From Candidatus Arcticimaribacter sp. (GTDB taxonomy: Bacteria; Bacteroidota; Bacteroidia; Flavobacteriales; Flavobacteriaceae): a DNA stretch of 7,672 bases. The notes beneath the pieces were generated by a model. That model was not told the DNA's origin. It made no database searches and saw nothing but the letters and a program-made list of their open reading frames with translations. Shown piece by piece: positions 1 through 6,009 of this stretch. A program made the position numbers and the translations under genes. How positions within the stretch are numbered: position 1 is the first letter of the stretch; each line of letters starts with the position of its first letter. The stretch lies in assembly GCA_011526275.1 (NCBI GenBank), contig WTJP01000130.1:1-7672 (forward strand), given 5' to 3'.

Positions 1-279
1 GGTCATAAAAAGTCATCCCCAAGACTGTACTCATCTTCACTTTAGTAAACAAGAGAATAAAGCGGTCAATTGGGAGGACTCAAAAGAAGAAACTACCAAT
101 AGTTGAGAAATATGGGTGCCCATTAAAAAAGCCTAAGGGGTGTAAACTGTGATGAATTCATTTCCCAATTAACCCCACCATTGCAATGCCTATGGAGAAA
201 CTTACACGATTTTTCCCAAAAGGGTGGACTAGTAGATACACGAAACGGTTTGGTATAGCGATTTTCAAGCGATCTTTTT
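1..279. other. No supported gene; short palindromes and possible 3' gene end
   Basis: I see no confident gene, RNA or mobile element here. One forward frame is open from the left edge (base 2) to a TGA at 104-106, 34 codons. Its hydrophilic product could be the tail of a gene lying mostly outside the window, but an open run this short is common by chance. Four short palindromic elements occur: ATGGG-TG-CCCAT at 112-123, ATGAATTCAT at 152-161, CATTGCAATG at 179-188 and CCC-AAAA-GGG at 215-224. A lone TGTAAA at 141-146 matches half of the dyad found downstream. No tRNA-like fold or terminator with a GC-rich stem and T tract was recognised. Confidence 0.5.
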
Positions 280-297
280 TGTAAATAAAACTTTACA
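280..297. promoter_or_regulatory. Putative operator 1, perfect dyad TGTAAA-N6-TTTACA
   Basis: A perfect 6-bp inverted repeat (TGTAAA at 280-285, TTTACA at 292-297) is separated by 6 bp, giving an 18-bp dyad of the size bound by dimeric Cro/C1-type repressors. Its right arm overlaps the -33 region of the predicted promoter. A near-identical dyad lies 40 bp downstream, on the other side of the -7 element. The HTH gene of this operon is the natural candidate binder; that assignment is inference. Confidence 0.6.
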
Positions 298-321
298 TTT
301 AAAACGGAAAAGTTATATTTG
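292..321 (+). promoter_or_regulatory. Bacteroidota-type promoter of the membrane protein-repressor operon
   Basis: TATATTTG at 314-321 matches the Bacteroidota -7 consensus TAnnTTTG exactly. A TTTAC at 292-296 sits at the expected -33 distance, with about 18 bp between the elements, and is a looser match to the TTTG-type -33 box. Initiation would fall near 328, leaving a leader of roughly 27 nt before the ATG at 355. The -33 element lies in operator 1, and the -7 element and start site are overlapped by operator 2, which is the layout of a repressible promoter. Confidence 0.5.
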
Positions 322-337
322 TCAAATAAACTTTACA
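320..337. promoter_or_regulatory. Putative operator 2, dyad TGTCAA-N6-TTTACA
   Basis: This is a second copy of the 18-bp dyad, with one mismatch in the left arm (TGTCAA instead of TGTAAA) and an identical right arm TTTACA at 332-337. It starts exactly 40 bp after operator 1, close to four helical turns, so two dimers could sit on the same DNA face. It overlaps the end of the -7 box and the predicted transcription start, so occupancy should block initiation. The imperfect arm suggests a weaker site than operator 1. Confidence 0.5.
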
Positions 338-354
338 AAATTGAATTAAAAAAA

Positions 355-435
355 ATGGATACAGGTTTTTTAATTGCTCTAATTACTTTATTGGGAGGAG
401 GATTTTTACTGCTCCCCAATAAAACGAAAAAATGA
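355..435 (+). CDS. Putative 26-residue single-helix membrane micropeptide
   Basis: This small frame opens with ATG at 355, about 27 nt after the predicted transcription start and behind an A-rich stretch typical of Bacteroidota starts. Its TGA (433-435) overlaps the ATG of the next gene (432-434) in the ATGA pattern also seen at the next junction of this operon. The product starts MDTGFLIALITLL and ends NKTKK: a hydrophobic stretch at about residues 5-21 followed by a basic tail, as expected for one membrane helix with the C-terminus inside. It could be a real micropeptide, or a leader whose translation couples to the downstream gene by opening the hairpin at 389-421. I recognise no family. 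Overlap, position and composition support translation; function is unknown. Confidence 0.5.
   Translation: MDTGFLIALITLLGGGFLLLPNKTKK
389..421 (+). promoter_or_regulatory. Hairpin just upstream of the 130-residue ORF start
   Basis: TATTGGGAG (389-397) can pair with CTCCCCAATA (412-421) to form a 9-bp stem with one bulged C and a 14-nt loop. The stem lies inside the 26-codon frame and ends 10 nt before the ATG at 432. Ribosomes translating the small frame would melt it. That fits a translational coupling device, although the pairing could be coincidental. No T tract follows, so it is not a standard terminator. Confidence 0.3.
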
Positions 436-824
436 AGGAAGAAAGAAAAAAACAGCTCATCAACCTAGGGTTATGGACTTGGTCTTGGGTCGCAACATTG
501 GCTATTGCCACCTTTGGACCAATATTTATTTGGGAAGAGCAGAAGGCTTTAACCACATTTGCAATAATCATTAATCTTGCCAATGGAGTACTTATGATTT
601 TGGCCAATAGACAGTTGTTCAATCACTATGATGAATTGGAGCGCAAAATACATTTAGAGTCTTTGGCCTTAACGCTTGGACTCACCATCATAGTAGGGTT
701 AACCTATTCATTGTTGGACCAAACCAATCTTATTCCGTTTGATGCTGAAATAGGGGTTCTTATAGGGTTTGTAGGAGTCACCTACATGATTACTTTATTG
801 ATTAATAGAAAAAGATATCTATGA
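432..824 (+). CDS. Four-helix integral membrane protein, partner of the downstream HTH regulator
   Basis: The 130-residue product has four predicted membrane helices at about residues 12-33, 39-57, 77-95 and 106-124. Its N-terminus (KEERKK), central loop (about 60-76, containing DELERKIHLE) and C-terminal tail (NRKRYL) are charged, which by the positive-inside rule puts both ends and the loop in the cytoplasm. It resembles the small membrane proteins often encoded directly upstream of short Cro/C1-type regulators in Bacteroidota and Firmicutes; I do not know a function for that family. The ATG at 432 overlaps the stop of the upstream micro-ORF, and its TGA (822-824) overlaps the ATG of the HTH gene, so it is translationally linked on both sides. 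No Shine-Dalgarno sequence lies close to the start. The cytoplasmic DELERK loop is a reasonable place for contact with the regulator, but this is speculation. Confidence 0.85.
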   Translation: MKEERKKQLINLGLWTWSWVATLAIATFGPIFIWEEQKALTTFAIIINLANGVLMILANRQLFNHYDELERKIHLESLALTLGLTIIVGLTYSLLDQTNLIPFDAEIGVLIGFVGVTYMITLLINRKRYL

Positions 825-1021
825 AAAATAGAGTTAGAGAATTAAGAAAACTTAAAGGTCTAACGCAAGAACAATTAGCAGAAGTTATCGGGGTATCAAG
901 GCAAACGATAAACGCCATTGAAAAAGAAAAGTTTGATCCAAGTTTGCCCACCGCCTTTAAAATGTCAAAGCTGTTTGAACTCCCCATTGAAGATTTCTTT
1001 CTTTTTGATAAAACAGAATAG
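821..1021 (+). CDS. Short Cro/C1-type (XRE) helix-turn-helix transcriptional regulator
   Basis: This 66-residue DNA-binding protein consists almost entirely of a single HTH_3 fold. The motif is plain: GLTQEQLAEVIGVSRQTINA (about 13-32), with recognition helix SRQTINAIEK, then the family-typical KFDPSLPTAFKMSKLFELPIEDFF. There is no room for a ligand or oligomerisation domain, so it probably binds as a small dimer and takes its signal, if any, from a partner such as the co-encoded membrane protein. Its start overlaps the upstream stop (ATGA at 821-824) and lacks a Shine-Dalgarno sequence. It is the last gene of the forward operon. The two TGTAAA-N6-TTTACA dyads at the operon promoter are likely its own operators, implying negative autoregulation. 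The family call is firm; target and role are inference. Confidence 0.93.
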   Translation: MKNRVRELRKLKGLTQEQLAEVIGVSRQTINAIEKEKFDPSLPTAFKMSKLFELPIEDFFLFDKTE

Positions 1022-1100
1022 ATTCAGATCACATCTTCAATATTAAATAGGGCCTTTTCGCTAATTTCTTTTTGCTTTTATTCCAGCCCGTTTATAAAGA

Positions 1101-2510
1101 CTATTTATTGTCATTTATCCACCGATAAACTCCTTTTTTTCGGTTTTGGTGGAGTAGTTCGAGGGCTTCTTTCCGCTCTTCCGTTAGTTGCTTGTAGTGT
1201 TTGTGTTCGATTAAATAAAGGGCGTCGGCTTGTTTTATCGTTGAGCTACTAAGTGAGTCAAGCGAAAGAAATTCAACTTTCCCTTTACTGTAAAACTGAC
1301 TGGAATAGCTTTTACGTTCTACGGCGATGAGTGGTTTTTCAAGGCTTAATTTTTCGATCAAGAACTTGTCACTGCTGTTTTCAAAAACGGTATTGACCTG
1401 TCCACTAAAATACACTCCGCATACTGTTAGTGGCAAAGCCAGTGCAAGTGCGAGCTGCTTTCTAGAGAAAAACAAGGCCTCCCAATAATGCACTAGCAGT
1501 AGCGCAAAGGGAATCATTACGGGTAATGTATAGGGGTGAATTAAGCTTTTGGAAGAAGTAAAGAACAAGGGAGTCCACAACAACCAAAAAAGCAGAAAAA
1601 GCGTCCATGGGTCTTTTAGTAGCTTTATTCTTTGCTGCTTTAAAACGATGAAAAATTTCCCCAACCAAGGCAGGACTGCCCCAATGAGAAAAAGCCAAAC
1701 CATCCCCAAGGGTTGTTGCTTAGGGAAGCCGTACTTATCGCCCGACCAAGAAGAATCGAGGTAGCGTTTAAAGTGTTCTCCTATGATAAAGTAATCGATA
1801 AAGCCCGGGGAACGCAGTTCTGCCCACACATACCATGGGACGGCAATCCCAAGGGAAATTAGAGCGCCAATTACAATAGGGAAACGCAGTAAGGTTTTCC
1901 ATTTAAAGTCGCTTATTGCACACCACAACAAGATGGGGGGAACGGTTAAAATTCCCACGATGGGTCCTTTGGCCAAAAGGCCTAGTCCCATGCCTATAAA
2001 CAGCAGGTACCGCCAAAAAGACGAGCTGTTTTCCTGTATCCCTTCCCAAAAAGAAAGCATTACTAGCGCAACGCTTAGGCTTAAAAAAGTATCGGTAGAA
2101 ACCACGCCGGCATGCAAGAAGAACTCGGGCAATGAAAAAAGAACCAAGCCGGGGAGAAAGATGGACATTTCTTTCTTGGGTCGGTAGCGCCCTACCAAAA
2201 ACACCAAGACTAAACTCGCCAAAAGGTAAGGGAGCCGAACAAAAAACTCGTGGGTGCCAAAAAGGCTAATGGAAAGGGCCGAGGCCCAAGTCGATAAAGG
2301 GGGTTTTGCCCAAAAGGGAATCCCATAGTCGATTTGCAGTACCACCCATTCCCCCGTTTCGGCCATTAATCGGGCGATTTCGCCATAGCGGGCTTCCGTT
2401 TTATCCATCAAGGGGAGCGCTCCGTTAAAAAACGCGCGGATAAAGATCAGTAGTCCTAAGGCATAACCAGTAGCGGTAGCGGCAGTAAGCGGAGGGAAGA
2501 TTCTTTTCAT
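1101..2510 (-). CDS. Glycosyltransferase family 39 (ArnT/PMT-like) membrane protein
   Basis: The 469-residue polytopic enzyme belongs to the GT-C fold family that transfers a sugar from a polyprenyl-phosphate carrier to an acceptor on the outer side of the cytoplasmic membrane. After the first membrane helix comes the extracytoplasmic signature DKTEARYGEIARLM (36-49), whose Asp36 matches the catalytic acid of ArnT/PMT enzymes. It is followed by WAKPPLSTW (67-75), STDTFLSL (138-145), GLLAKGP (177-183), GEHFKRYLD (244-252) and SSKSLIHPYTLP (319-330), all placed as in the family. About ten hydrophobic segments precede a soluble C-terminal region of about 100 residues. The ATG overlaps the stop of the upstream GT2 gene by 4 bp (2507-2510), so the two are translationally coupled in an ArnC/ArnT-like pairing. 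The acceptor (lipid A, glycan or protein) cannot be read from sequence. It is the last gene of the reverse-strand run. Confidence 0.9.
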   Translation of the reverse strand: MKRIFPPLTAATATGYALGLLIFIRAFFNGALPLMDKTEARYGEIARLMAETGEWVVLQIDYGIPFWAKPPLSTWASALSISLFGTHEFFVRLPYLLASLVLVFLVGRYRPKKEMSIFLPGLVLFSLPEFFLHAGVVSTDTFLSLSVALVMLSFWEGIQENSSSFWRYLLFIGMGLGLLAKGPIVGILTVPPILLWCAISDFKWKTLLRFPIVIGALISLGIAVPWYVWAELRSPGFIDYFIIGEHFKRYLDSSWSGDKYGFPKQQPLGMVWLFLIGAVLPWLGKFFIVLKQQRIKLLKDPWTLFLLFWLLWTPLFFTSSKSLIHPYTLPVMIPFALLLVHYWEALFFSRKQLALALALPLTVCGVYFSGQVNTVFENSSDKFLIEKLSLEKPLIAVERKSYSSQFYSKGKVEFLSLDSLSSSTIKQADALYLIEHKHYKQLTEERKEALELLHQNRKKGVYRWINDNK

Positions 2511-3235
2511 GAACGGTAACGAAAATAAATGGTGGCGAGGTCAACCCACAAACGGAACATATAGGTGAATTTCACCCGCGAGTCCTCGGTATCGATCCAT
2601 TGATCCAAAGGAACTTCTTTAGAAAACGCGATCATTTCTTCTTTTCCAAATGCGCGAATCAGGCGGAAGAAAATCTCCACATCGAACAGCCAGCGCGAAC
2701 TGAAATCGTCTTTGAATGCTAATTCTACCAGTTCGCGTTGCAAGATTTTACATCCACATTGGGTGTCGTAAACACTTATTCCCAGCAGGGTCGAAATGGC
2801 GGTAGCCACTACGCGACCAATCAAGAAACGGTACCATTTACGTTCAATTTGATTGTCTGTTTTTAAAATGCGCGAACCAAAGATAAAGCGGTAATGATCG
2901 TCAATTCCTTCTGCAAGGCGTTGACATTCTTCTAGGCTCGTCGAAAGATCGGCATCTAAATAGGCAAAGCGGTTGGCTGAGGTTTCTTTCAACCCCCACA
3001 ACATTCCGTGTCGCACTGCACCGGCCTTTCCTTGGTTCTGTGTTAAAACAAGTACAGTGACTTGTTGCGGAAAAGCTGTTGCGATCTTGTTGAGGACATC
3101 TGCTGTTGTGTCTGAAGAACCGTCGTCTACAAAAACCAAGCTTACTTCAGGAGTGGCTTTTAAAAAGGCTAAATACCGCTCGGAAGGGAAGCGGTTGGCT
3201 TCGTTATAACAAGGAATGATGATGCTTAACGGCAT
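2507..3235 (-). CDS. Glycosyltransferase family 2, polyprenyl-phosphate glycosyltransferase type
   Basis: This 242-residue GT-A enzyme probably moves a sugar from a nucleotide-sugar to a polyprenyl phosphate (undecaprenyl phosphate in bacteria) at the inner membrane face. Visible motifs are LSIIIPCYNEANRFP (3-17), VDDGSSDTT (36-44) for nucleotide binding, NQGKAGAVRHGM (67-78), the metal-binding DADLS (94-98), FGSR (119-122), DTQCGCKI (157-164) and RWLFDVEI (181-188). The last two are hallmarks of the ALG5/DPM1 branch. There is no C-terminal membrane domain, so it resembles the short soluble or peripheral form; residues of about 137-156 may lie on the membrane. The gene starts 41 bp after the SSS symporter and overlaps the GT39 gene by 4 bp. 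It most likely supplies the lipid-linked sugar used by that enzyme. The sugar is unknown. Confidence 0.92.
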   Translation of the reverse strand: MPLSIIIPCYNEANRFPSERYLAFLKATPEVSLVFVDDGSSDTTADVLNKIATAFPQQVTVLVLTQNQGKAGAVRHGMLWGLKETSANRFAYLDADLSTSLEECQRLAEGIDDHYRFIFGSRILKTDNQIERKWYRFLIGRVVATAISTLLGISVYDTQCGCKILQRELVELAFKDDFSSRWLFDVEIFFRLIRAFGKEEMIAFSKEVPLDQWIDTEDSRVKFTYMFRLWVDLATIYFRYRS

Positions 3236-3276
3236 GAATAGTATTCTGGTTTAAAGATACGGAATCTCCTTCAGCC

Positions 3277-4818
3277 TTAATGAAAAATCAAGTGTAAGAG
3301 CAGTAAACTAGCTGCCAAGGCCCACCCCCAGCGTTTGCTTTGTTCATTGGCAGGTTGGAAGAGGGAAACCAATCCGTTCAATTGTCCTTTACTGCTTAAA
3401 ATGGCAATGCTTAAGCCAGAAAAAATGACCCAAAAAGCCCGAACGAAATAGTTCATTTCAGGCAGTGCGACTTGCAAGCCAATGTTCAAGGGTAGGGTGA
3501 GGAGGAAAGCCGTTAGCACCAATTTTAGGTTGGGTTTTAAAAGCAAAACAGCGCTACAAATCAACACCACGATCCCACAATTAATGTAATACCTCAAGTT
3601 GTTCAAGGTGTGGGTAAAGGCAGAGTCTGGGTTGTCGAATTTCAAATACAGCAAGATCAAGCCCATCATCAATGCCGTTCCAAGACTAAAGAGAATGGCT
3701 TTGCGTCCGGCAGCAATTTTCTCCCTGTCGGTGGCTTTGGGTTGTAGGTAGCGGGCATAAATATCGGTGGACCACAAGGTGGCGATGGAGTTAAAGGTCG
3801 AATCTACGGTGCTCATCAAGGAAGCGAAGAGACCGCAAAGAATGATGCCTTTAATTCCAACAGGTAAATAGGTTTTTACTAGATAGGGGAAAGCGAGATC
3901 GGGTTCCCCAAGGCCATCTCCTAGAATGCCGTACAGCGCGATCCCCGGAACGATGATAATGACGGCCATCAAATATTTTATTACCCCACCTACCATAAGT
4001 CCCGTTTGAGCTTGCGCAACGCTTTTTGCTGCCAAGGCACGTTGCATTACCGTTTGGTTGGCGCACCAATAGTTGATGTTTAAAAAGAACAACCCAAAAA
4101 GGTGTGTCCACGGTAGCGTGGGATGATCGGCTGGGAGATGTAAGTGCATTTTGGTGGGGGTTACAGAATAGAGTTTATCCCACCCGCCTAGTTGATGAAC
4201 CGCAGTGAAGCAAACCACTATCCCGCCCAATAAAAGCACACTAAACTGAATGATATCGGTTTTTACTACCGCGCTTAAGCCCCCAAAATAGGTGTAAACA
4301 GCAGAGAATACACCCAAGATGACAATCAAGAGCGCAATGCGTATTAGTCGGTCTTGATGAATAAAGGCGAGTTGTTCCCCAAAGACGACATCGGCGGCAT
4401 AGGCGCCCCAAAAGAGTGCAGCACCCAAGGTGACGGTCGAAAAAAGCGCCATGTTGGCCAAGGTGTAAAACAAGGCGATGCGATCCCCTAATTTCTTGGC
4501 AATAAATTGTGTAATGGTGGTTATTTTTTCCCGCAGAAACAAGGGGACAAAAACAAAGGCACCCAAGAGAATGCCTTGAACTGCGTTGATTTCAAGATTG
4601 GCTTGTGCTAGGCCGTAGAGGTAGGCCGAGCCCATCATCCCCAAAAATTGATAGCCCTGAATATTGGTAGCAATGGTCGAAAGCGCGATGGAATACCATG
4701 GCAAGTTCCGCGAGCTTAGAAAATACTCATCGGCCGTACTGTCGGGGCGAATCTTCCCGCGTAAGGCGACGATTAAAATCACCGCAAAATAAAGGAGTAC
4801 AATACCAAAGTCGATCAT
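3277..4818 (-). CDS. SGLT-type sodium:solute symporter (SSS family)
   Basis: The 513-residue inner-membrane transporter couples solute uptake to Na+ entry and has about 13-14 membrane helices. SSS signatures are FGGLSAVVKTDIIQ (178-191), NQTVMQRALAAKS (254-266) and FASLMSTVDSTFNS (331-344), a region that carries Na+-site hydroxyls. From memory of the Vibrio vSGLT galactose transporter, its sugar ligands N64, Q69, E88, N260 and K294 and gate residues Y263/W264 map with constant local offsets to N52, Q57, E76, N247, K281, Y250 and W251 here. I could not place vSGLT Q428 with certainty. This favours a sugar, polyol or sugar derivative over proline or pantothenate. The start is 3 bp after the stop of the monooxygenase gene, so the two are almost certainly co-translated and may share a substrate. 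Confidence 0.92.
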   Translation of the reverse strand: MIDFGIVLLYFAVILIVALRGKIRPDSTADEYFLSSRNLPWYSIALSTIATNIQGYQFLGMMGSAYLYGLAQANLEINAVQGILLGAFVFVPLFLREKITTITQFIAKKLGDRIALFYTLANMALFSTVTLGAALFWGAYAADVVFGEQLAFIHQDRLIRIALLIVILGVFSAVYTYFGGLSAVVKTDIIQFSVLLLGGIVVCFTAVHQLGGWDKLYSVTPTKMHLHLPADHPTLPWTHLFGLFFLNINYWCANQTVMQRALAAKSVAQAQTGLMVGGVIKYLMAVIIIVPGIALYGILGDGLGEPDLAFPYLVKTYLPVGIKGIILCGLFASLMSTVDSTFNSIATLWSTDIYARYLQPKATDREKIAAGRKAILFSLGTALMMGLILLYLKFDNPDSAFTHTLNNLRYYINCGIVVLICSAVLLLKPNLKLVLTAFLLTLPLNIGLQVALPEMNYFVRAFWVIFSGLSIAILSSKGQLNGLVSLFQPANEQSKRWGWALAASLLLLHLIFH

Positions 4819-4821
4819 AGC

Positions 4822-5970
4822 TTAATGTCTTGGTCCTTTCCCTAAAGGACTGTTGGGGGTGGTTTTTGGCACCCGCCCAAAGACCTCGGGTAGGGAAACT
4901 GTTTTTAATCTTGGGAGCACGTGTTTGGCAAAAAGTTCACACTCTTGTTGATGCGGGTAGCCAGAGAGAATAAAGGAGCGTATTCCCATGTCCATATAGC
5001 GTTGTAGCTTCGCCACAATTTGGTCGGGGTTACCCACCAGGGCTGCACCACAGCCCGAACGCGCTAGACCAATTCCTGTCCAAAGGTTGGGTTCTACGTA
5101 GAATTTTTCATCGGCCTCTTCTCTCAATTGCGATTGACGCGCTACTCCAAGAGAGGAAGCATCTTGTGCTCGGTTGCGGATGTCGGTTCCCAAATCAAGA
5201 TTGAGTTTTGACAATAAATTATCGGCATAGTCGCGCGCTTCGGCCTCTGTTTCACGTACAATTACGTGTACACGAAGACCAAATTGCACTGTTCGGTTGT
5301 AAGCCGCGGCCTTTTCTTTCATGTTATCCATGAGCCCCTGCAGCTTCTCTTCTGTCTCGGGCCACATCAAATAGACATCGCAATGTTCTGCACATAAATC
5401 TACTCCAGCCGGAGAATAACCGCCAAAATAGAGTAAAGGCCCACCGTTTTGTTGGTAGGGTTTTACGGCCTTGGTAGGCAAGTTGAACTGATAGTATTTT
5501 CCTTGAAAATCGATTTCCTCTTTTGTCCATGCCTGCTTCAGAATTTCGATAACCTCTCTAGAACGGGCATATCGTTCGCTCGATTCCAGTTGATCCCCTG
5601 GCAAGTCGGAGGAGATGATGTTGATGGTTAAACGCCCTTTGAGCATATGATCGAGGGTGGCAATACTGCGTGCCAACATGGGTGGATGCACTTCCCCACA
5701 ACGAATGGCTGCTAGAAGGTTGATCTGTTCGGTCAAGGGAGCCATGCCTGCTACAAAAGCGAGGGTATCTTGTCCCACTTGATAGGAAGACGGGCAGAGC
5801 ACATTTCTATAGCCCAATGCATCGGCTGTTGATACAATTTTTGAGGTGTTTTCCCAGCTGCTTTTAAAGTCGGGATTTCGGTTGCCCAAGAAATCGTCGT
5901 CCCCGTCGCAGAGGGGGGCAAACCAAGAAATTTCAGCGCCATCTATTTGAAGCGGGTCATTTATTTTCAT
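4822..5970 (-). CDS. SsuD-like LLM-class FMNH2-dependent monooxygenase
   Basis: This 382-residue TIM-barrel enzyme is close in length and pattern to alkanesulfonate monooxygenase SsuD (381 aa), which uses FMNH2 and O2 to cleave a C-S bond, releasing sulfite and an aldehyde. Matches include ISWFAPLCDGD (14-24), TLDHMLKGRLTINIISS (105-121), ERYARS (132-137), LLYFGG (179-184), FGLRVHVIVRET (230-241), NLWTGIGLARSG (295-306) and SGYPH (336-340). SsuD Arg226, His228, Arg297 and Tyr331 correspond to R233, H235, R304 and Y338. The SsuD Cys54 position falls in SSYQVGQDT and is not cysteine, so the substrate may differ from simple alkanesulfonates. No flavin reductase is in view. I chose the ATG at 5968-5970; an in-frame GTG two codons upstream (5974-5976) is possible, and neither has a good ribosome site. 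The gene follows the GntP gene and abuts the SGLT-type symporter gene. Confidence 0.85.
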   Translation of the reverse strand: MKINDPLQIDGAEISWFAPLCDGDDDFLGNRNPDFKSSWENTSKIVSTADALGYRNVLCPSSYQVGQDTLAFVAGMAPLTEQINLLAAIRCGEVHPPMLARSIATLDHMLKGRLTINIISSDLPGDQLESSERYARSREVIEILKQAWTKEEIDFQGKYYQFNLPTKAVKPYQQNGGPLLYFGGYSPAGVDLCAEHCDVYLMWPETEEKLQGLMDNMKEKAAAYNRTVQFGLRVHVIVRETEAEARDYADNLLSKLNLDLGTDIRNRAQDASSLGVARQSQLREEADEKFYVEPNLWTGIGLARSGCGAALVGNPDQIVAKLQRYMDMGIRSFILSGYPHQQECELFAKHVLPRLKTVSLPEVFGRVPKTTPNSPLGKGPRH

Positions 5971-6009
5971 CCTCACAAGGTTAACGAAATTTGTTTGCTT
6001 CTCAAAGGT

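Noticed and set aside
259..280. Rho-independent terminator before the forward operon (GCGAT repeats followed by a T run)
   Set aside because: The two GCGAT copies are direct, not inverted, so they form no stem; the T run alone is not enough.
383..622. 79-codon reverse frame over the forward operon
   Set aside because: It is opposite the micro-ORF and the four-helix membrane protein, which have ATGA coupling and coherent membrane topology; the reverse product shows no family features.
1022..1100. Bidirectional terminator in the convergent gap
   Set aside because: There is a T-rich forward stretch at about 1054-1081, and GGGC (1050-1053) could pair with GCCC (1086-1089). The stem is only 4 bp with a loop over 30 nt, so I do not call a terminator.
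3236..3276. Separate promoter for the GT2-GT39 pair
   Set aside because: On the reverse strand TATCTTTA resembles TAnnTTTG with one mismatch, but no -33 element sits at an acceptable distance.
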